Shown piece by piece: positions 59,918-64,000 of a stretch of 64,000 nucleotides of DNA. Source of the stretch: Candidatus Binatia bacterium (GTDB lineage: Bacteria > Desulfobacterota > Binatia > Bin18); the NCBI GenBank assembly GCA_951812575.1, contig OX638322.1, forward strand, positions 3,099,925-3,163,924. Direction: 5' to 3'. How positions within the stretch are numbered: position 1 is the first letter of the stretch; each line of letters starts with the position of its first letter. A model generated the notes under the pieces. It was not told the DNA's origin and did no database searches. It saw only the letters and a list, made by a program, of their open reading frames with translations. The position numbers and the translations under genes were made by a program.

Positions 59918-60943
59918 ATGCCACCCATTGATAATATTTCCTCCAATGTTCCTCCTATCGTGAATCGCGACCTGGATTCGCCGGAAGTGAGTGGGAAAAC
60001 GCACGTCCACAATCCATCGTATGATGCTGGGGACCTTCCGCCCGGTGCCGTCACAAGAAGCGTGTCGTCACCTCCGCCACCGTTGGGCAAAGTGAACGCT
60101 GAAAAAGCGTCTTTGGCGCTTAACACCATCTCCGAGAACGTGGCATTTGATTACAGCGAGCTTGCCGCGACGTTGATCAAATTGAACAATGAAGCAGAAA
60201 AAGAATCGAGAGATCAAGTCATTGAGGACATCACGAGTGTTGCGGATGAAATGAATCAGTCGGCGAAAGACCTTGAATCAAGCGCCGGTCTGGCCCTCGC
60301 TAGCGGCATTGTTTCCGGCTCTGCGGCAATTGTTTCCGGAGGTATCAGCGTTGCCGGCGGAGCCAAGAGTTTCAAGCTGACGACTGAAGCGCCGACCTCC
60401 GAAGCGCCGACACCCAAAGCGCCGGCACCCGAAGCGCCGACACCCGAAGCGCCGGAGACGTCGCTGGAGTCGAGCACTGAGCTGACCTCCGAAGCGCCGG
60501 AGACGCCACTAGAGTCGAGCACTGAACCGCTGGTCTCCGAAGCGCCTGAGACGCCACTGGAGTCGGACTCTGAAGTGCCTCCCGAAGAGCCTGAGACGCC
60601 ACCAGAGCGAGACTCTGAAACGCTTGCCAAGGTGAAAGAGCAAAGCCGCGTCATGGTGATATCGCAAAAAGCCCAGAGTATTTCATTGAAAACCCAGGGC
60701 TACTCCCAGCTCGTCTCGGGTACCGGTCAGATCGCCAGTTCAGGACTCAAGTTTGGGGCGGATCAGATGCAGGCAAAAAGTAAGAGAGACGACGCTCTTA
60801 CTGAACGCCGGCGTGCCAACTTGGAGCGCGAACGCCAATATGCGGACAATCTGCACAAATCTGCTCAGGACATGCAGCAATCCTTCAAAGATTTGCTGCA
60901 AATGGAACACCAGACCAGCTCGGGGATATTTGCACGCGTGTAA
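59918..60943 (+). CDS. sctB: Putative T3SS translocon pore protein SctB type, copy B
   Basis: A 341-residue protein identical to the product at 29610-30635 except for two residues in the Pro/Glu repeat region (TSLESS for TTLESS; PLVSEA for PLISEA). The ribosome site is the same. The leader in front is 32 bases longer than in copy A and lacks the TTGAAA-17-TAATAT promoter, so expression may differ. Confidence 0.55.
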   Translation: MPPIDNISSNVPPIVNRDLDSPEVSGKTHVHNPSYDAGDLPPGAVTRSVSSPPPPLGKVNAEKASLALNTISENVAFDYSELAATLIKLNNEAEKESRDQVIEDITSVADEMNQSAKDLESSAGLALASGIVSGSAAIVSGGISVAGGAKSFKLTTEAPTSEAPTPKAPAPEAPTPEAPETSLESSTELTSEAPETPLESSTEPLVSEAPETPLESDSEVPPEEPETPPERDSETLAKVKEQSRVMVISQKAQSISLKTQGYSQLVSGTGQIASSGLKFGADQMQAKSKRDDALTERRRANLERERQYADNLHKSAQDMQQSFKDLLQMEHQTSSGIFARV

Positions 60944-60971
60944 CCACGAGTAATGCTGGAGTTGTGACCCT

Positions 60972-62108
60972 ATGAGCAATTTCATTGACTCTGTCGGGCA
61001 GGCCAACCAAGGCCCCCCCTCTACTCCGGGCCCTGCGACGCGGCAGGGTCTGGAGAGCAGCAATTATCGTGGGCAGAGCATAACGCGTTCCCATGATCCT
61101 ATTGGGGAATTGGAGGATGCCGCCGAAGAACTGACTTTCGGCCAGAGCGAGCGTGTCGAGGACAAGTTATCCAAACGCAAGATCAAGGGGAGAGCCGGAC
61201 TCAAGACCTTTGCGATGGAGCAGGCTGAAAAATATCTGAAGCAGGTCCCGGACCTTGAGCGCAATAAAAAGCTCAGTGATTTTGTCAAAACAGTTCTGGG
61301 AGAAGGCGCTCAGGCAACGCCCGAAAAGCTGCGTCAAGGTGCCAGAGAGTTTTCTTCGGACGCGACGCATCAGTTTCTTGCCTTGTCGTACGCACACGAG
61401 CAGGCGAAAATAGAACACGCCGACCCGAAGCTGTTATCCGCGTTGGAACAGACTATTGAGCAACTGCAAGCGGAAGAAGCCCCTGCTATCCAGGCGGGAT
61501 TGAACGTCTCCACGGTTGCCAACAGTTTTTCTGAAAGCGGTTTGAGTGATACGCAACAACTGCGCGATTTGTATCGTGACGTTGTGCTTGACTACGGCAC
61601 CGTCCAGGAAGCGTACACGAAAGTCGTTGCGCAGTATGAGGACAGAAAATTTCCGGAAGCGGTCAATTTTCTTCTCAAGTCTCTGTCAGCCGACCTGGGC
61701 GCGAGCACGCACTCCATATCCAAGGTTCGGCTGAAACAGATTATGGATGATATGTACCAGTTGAAGTCCTTAAACAGCATGTACGACGAGTGCCAGGCGT
61801 TGCTGGACCGTGTACGGCATCGGTATGTGGCTGTGCCGGAAAGCGTGGGAACGCACGATCTGATGAAAGAATTGCTCACCGCGCAAGACCGGGGATGGCA
61901 GGGCGAAGGTGTTTTCACCGCGCTCCCGGGTAAACTTGGTATCTCCGGTAGCGAGCCGGGAATCTATTTTCTCCAGGGATTCAAGGAAGTCGTTCGGCTG
62001 GTCCCGCTTAAAGTGTTTAATAGCGATCCTGTGAAACGCGAGCGATTGTTGCAGTCCGTGCAGCAATCCTTAGATACCTTGATCGATAATGAGTATGCAG
62101 ACGAATAA
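60972..62108 (+). CDS. sctW: T3SS gatekeeper SctW, copy B
   Basis: 378 residues, identical to the protein at 30664-31800. Two gatekeeper copies would alter the stoichiometry of the plug unless copy B serves a second export apparatus beyond the window. Confidence 0.85.
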   Translation: MSNFIDSVGQANQGPPSTPGPATRQGLESSNYRGQSITRSHDPIGELEDAAEELTFGQSERVEDKLSKRKIKGRAGLKTFAMEQAEKYLKQVPDLERNKKLSDFVKTVLGEGAQATPEKLRQGAREFSSDATHQFLALSYAHEQAKIEHADPKLLSALEQTIEQLQAEEAPAIQAGLNVSTVANSFSESGLSDTQQLRDLYRDVVLDYGTVQEAYTKVVAQYEDRKFPEAVNFLLKSLSADLGASTHSISKVRLKQIMDDMYQLKSLNSMYDECQALLDRVRHRYVAVPESVGTHDLMKELLTAQDRGWQGEGVFTALPGKLGISGSEPGIYFLQGFKEVVRLVPLKVFNSDPVKRERLLQSVQQSLDTLIDNEYADE

Positions 62109-62484
62109 CACGGCCTCTGCGTGGTGGAACGAAGCCCTTGCGGAATTCAGTCGCGCCCTGGGCTTTGAAGGGCTCACTGGTGACACCTCTGCGGTGTATA
62201 ATTTTGTGATCGGGGATAATGAGTATTTGCTTGACATAGAATGCTCTGCCGAAGAAGTGGTCCTGGCGCTTTTCCGGGAGGTGGCCTTGCGGCAGGCGGA
62301 AGAAAAAATGCTCTCCCTGCTGCGGCAGTGTCATTTCGACAACTACCTCCCTTTTCTTGTTCAGGTCGGTTTGAAGGACGATGCCATCCTGGTGCTAGCG
62401 ATTCGTCTGGATAAGTCGAACGCGAATCAAATGAACAACGCGTTTGACTTTCTGTGCAAACTCTATGAGGACGCGGGGTGTTAA
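62089..62484 (+). CDS. Class I T3SS chaperone, SycN/CesT-like, copy B
   Basis: 131 residues, identical to the product at 31781-32176, with the same 20-base overlap with sctW. Confidence 0.7.
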   Translation: MSMQTNNTASAWWNEALAEFSRALGFEGLTGDTSAVYNFVIGDNEYLLDIECSAEEVVLALFREVALRQAEEKMLSLLRQCHFDNYLPFLVQVGLKDDAILVLAIRLDKSNANQMNNAFDFLCKLYEDAGC

Positions 62485-62527
62485 GCCTGGGCTGGCCTGG
62501 AGGCGAATAGCATAAAAAGAGCGAGCG

Positions 62528-62611
62528 ATGAGCGGCTGCCGTGTTTGCGCCGTATGCAAAGAGGGACGGGGAAATCGCGTTGTCGCGCTAACAAGCGAGA
62601 GGAAGAATTGA
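62528..62611 (+). CDS. Cys-rich 27-residue frame ahead of sctX, copy B
   Basis: Same sequence as 32220-32303, with the CxxCxxC motif and a stop one base before the sctX ATG. Because the copies are so recent, identity is not evidence of selection. Confidence 0.28.
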   Translation: MSGCRVCAVCKEGRGNRVVALTSERKN

Positions 62612-62612
62612 G

Positions 62613-62993
62613 ATGGCAGTTTCTCTGAACACGGGTATTGAAGGGATTTCTTATCAAAGCTACGGCACAACTCGAATCGGCGACTTTCCGCACACGAAGA
62701 CGTATCTGCCGCTCAGCGCGCCCATCCATTCTCATCTCGATGAGGTGCTTGATCTGTACGCCAGCGATCGAATCCTTATGGGTGCTGTTACGCCACAGAT
62801 TCCCGACAGGGAAGTGACCATTCCTTCTAACTATGCCCGCTTGTTTCGAGAGATTGAGGTGATCAGCGCCCGGCATAAACCCGTGAACGATCAGGACAGG
62901 CAAACCCTACAAGCAGCGCAAGCCTTGTTTTCCACGATGAGAGGCAATTTTGAGAATTTGAACCTGGGCCGTGACGCCTTGATCCGGGGATAG
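62613..62993 (+). CDS. sctX: T3SS protein SctX (YscX-like), copy B
   Basis: 126 residues, identical to the product at 32305-32685. Confidence 0.65.
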   Translation: MAVSLNTGIEGISYQSYGTTRIGDFPHTKTYLPLSAPIHSHLDEVLDLYASDRILMGAVTPQIPDREVTIPSNYARLFREIEVISARHKPVNDQDRQTLQAAQALFSTMRGNFENLNLGRDALIRG

Positions 62994-63010
62994 TCTGTGA
63001 CGGATGAAAG

Positions 63011-63400
63011 ATGAGGACCGAAGTTGTGGTAGATACGCTGGCCCTGGAAGAAGCCCACATCAGCTGGCTCCTTATTGCCGCCCATACCTATTTACAGCAA
63101 AATATGCCAGAGCAGGCGGTGACACTGCTCAGGTTCTTGCGCCTCTTTGACAGGGATAACCAACAATGTCTCAAGATGCTTGCGTATGCGTATGTACGCC
63201 TCGGCAGGGTACAGCAGAGTGCGGAGTTGATTGAAGAGGTTTTGCGCCTGCCCTTATCGCCCGAGGAACGTACGGCGATGTCTTTAATGCGCAGGTGTGT
63301 GGCGAACGGCAACAGTCAAGAGGGGAGGCCGGTCTCTCAGGATTCCGTCGAACAGCTCGCTTTAACCCCTACCCTCGGGATCGACCAGCATGACTCGTGA
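63011..63400 (+). CDS. sctY: T3SS chaperone SctY (YscY-like), copy B
   Basis: 129 residues, identical to the product at 32703-33092; overlaps the second sctV start by 11 bases. Confidence 0.75.
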   Translation: MRTEVVVDTLALEEAHISWLLIAAHTYLQQNMPEQAVTLLRFLRLFDRDNQQCLKMLAYAYVRLGRVQQSAELIEEVLRLPLSPEERTAMSLMRRCVANGNSQEGRPVSQDSVEQLALTPTLGIDQHDS

Positions 63401-64000
63401 TCAGGTCCAGTCCTTCCTCTACGCCCTCACCCAGCGCAAGGATGTGCTGCTGGCCTTTTTGCTGGTGTCAATTATCTTCATGATGATTTTGCCGCTGCCA
63501 ACCGTTGTGGTTGACATTTTAATCGGTGTGAGCATGAGTATCGCGGTCATTTTGCTGATGCTGTCGGTCTACATAGCGTCGGCGGCTGAGTTTTTCGCTT
63601 TTCCCGCGGTCTTGCTGTTATCAACCTTGTTCCGTCTGTCCCTGTCCATTACCACGACGCGCCTCGTATTGTTGCAGGCGGACGCCGGGAGAATCGTTGA
63701 TACTTTCGGTAATTTTGTGGTGGCCGGCAACCTTATTGTCGGTCTTGTCATCTTTTTGATCATAACGATTGTACAATTCCTGGTGATTACCAAGGGGGCG
63801 GAGCGCGTGGCGGAAGTCAGCGCCCGCTTTTCGCTCGATGCCATGCCGGGTAAGCAGATGAGTATAGACGGAGATATGCGCGCGGGCGTTATCGACGTTG
63901 GCGAAGCAAAGCACCGCCGGGAGATGGTTGAAAAAGAGAGCCAGCTCTATGGCTCGATGGACGGCGCGATGAAATTCGTCAAGGGAGACGCAATTGCGGG
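63390..64000 (+). CDS. sctV: T3SS export gate protein SctV, copy B, 5' part only
   Basis: The first 203 codons are identical to sctV at 33082, covering the first membrane helices and the [13 protein letters not shown] loop. The window ends inside the gene, so it cannot be seen whether the copy is complete or ends with the duplication. Confidence 0.93.
   Translation, partial: MTRDQVQSFLYALTQRKDVLLAFLLVSIIFMMILPLPTVVVDILIGVSMSIAVILLMLSVYIASAAEFFAFPAVLLLSTLFRLSLSITTTRLVLLQADAGRIVDTFGNFVVAGNLIVGLVIFLIITIVQFLVITKGAERVAEVSARFSLDAMPGKQMSIDGDMRAGVIDVGEAKHRREMVEKESQLYGSMDGAMKFVKGDAIA

Larger units (their letters stand above)
59083..64000 (+). repeat. Long direct repeat, copy B (cut by window end)
   Basis: Partner of 28807-33692. 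It begins abruptly at GCGCCGTCGCGC inside the GT4 coding sequence. The junction has no insertion-sequence end or target duplication that I can see. It lies on the same strand as copy A, so the two copies flank the whole T3SS. Confidence 0.95.

Noticed and set aside
59083..64000. Copy B as a pure assembly duplication
   Set aside because: It differs from copy A by clustered substitutions and a 32-base length change in the leader, and begins after unique sequence; still worth testing with long reads.
1..64000. tRNA, rRNA, riboswitch or prophage genes
   Set aside because: No cloverleaf, rRNA segment, known riboswitch core or phage structural gene was recognised on either strand by reading; small or diverged RNAs could be missed.

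Overview
The window reads as a Gram-negative, environmental or host-associated bacterium. It has a type II secretion operon, an ABC-type (Wzt/Wzm) surface polysaccharide cluster and a complete-looking type III secretion system (T3SS). I cannot name the species. A metagenomic delta-proteobacteria-like or Tectomicrobia/Binatota-like lineage is a guess from overall style only. The flanks (T2SS, glycan genes) are visibly richer in G+C than the T3SS block, which suggests, without a calculation, that the T3SS was acquired separately.

Layout. 1-4231: end of a T2SS operon (gspL C-terminus, gspM, a gspC-like gene, gspD). 4232-14795: a repeat-rich accessory zone. It holds a REP-associated tyrosine transposase (4402-5019) with many of its hairpin REP elements, decayed or partly decayed toxin-antitoxin genes (DUF433/DUF5615, RelB/YafQ-like), two paralogous exported proteins (6297-7823 and 9679-10833), coiled-coil membrane proteins, and the ABC ATPase Wzt. 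A 1.1-kb tandem array of REP hairpins carrying five copies of a truncated HicB-like reading frame separates wzt from its partner wzm. 14796-23143: wzm, two methyltransferases, a GT2 enzyme and two large double glycosyltransferases. 23193-23723: an intact DinJ/YafQ pair. 23975-27950: a membrane sulfatase-like protein, a NoeA-like methyltransferase and a small membrane protein on the minus strand. 28126-29478: a GT4 glycosyltransferase.

29610-58908: the T3SS. Plus-strand order: pore protein (SctB-like), gatekeeper SctW, SycN-like chaperone, SctX, SctY, SctV, LcrG-like, a small tip/filament candidate, LcrH, YopB-like SctE, a second LcrH, a class I chaperone, a YscE/SsaE-like protein, a 700-residue effector candidate, secretin SctC, SctD, a SopB/IpgD-type phosphoinositide phosphatase, and a repeat-containing effector candidate. 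A convergent minus-strand operon carries sctF, yscG-like, sctJ, sctK, sctL, a chaperone, sctN, sctO, sctP, sctQ, sctR, sctS, sctT and sctU. The virA-like block (W-N-X-Y-V), LcrG/LcrH/YopB and the N-to-U order all point to the Ysc family. Only the inner rod SctI is not seen.

59083-64000: a near-identical second copy of 28807-33692 (3' end of the GT4 gene through the first part of sctV) in direct orientation, cut by the window edge. The copies differ at the left edge, in the promoter/leader region and at a few bases in a Pro/Glu repeat.

Most notable points: a T3SS secretin ending in a SPOR domain; a SopB-like effector of 844 residues; two effector candidates that seem to share an N-terminal module; the flanking 4.9-kb duplication; and the REP/HicB-fragment array inside the polysaccharide export operon.
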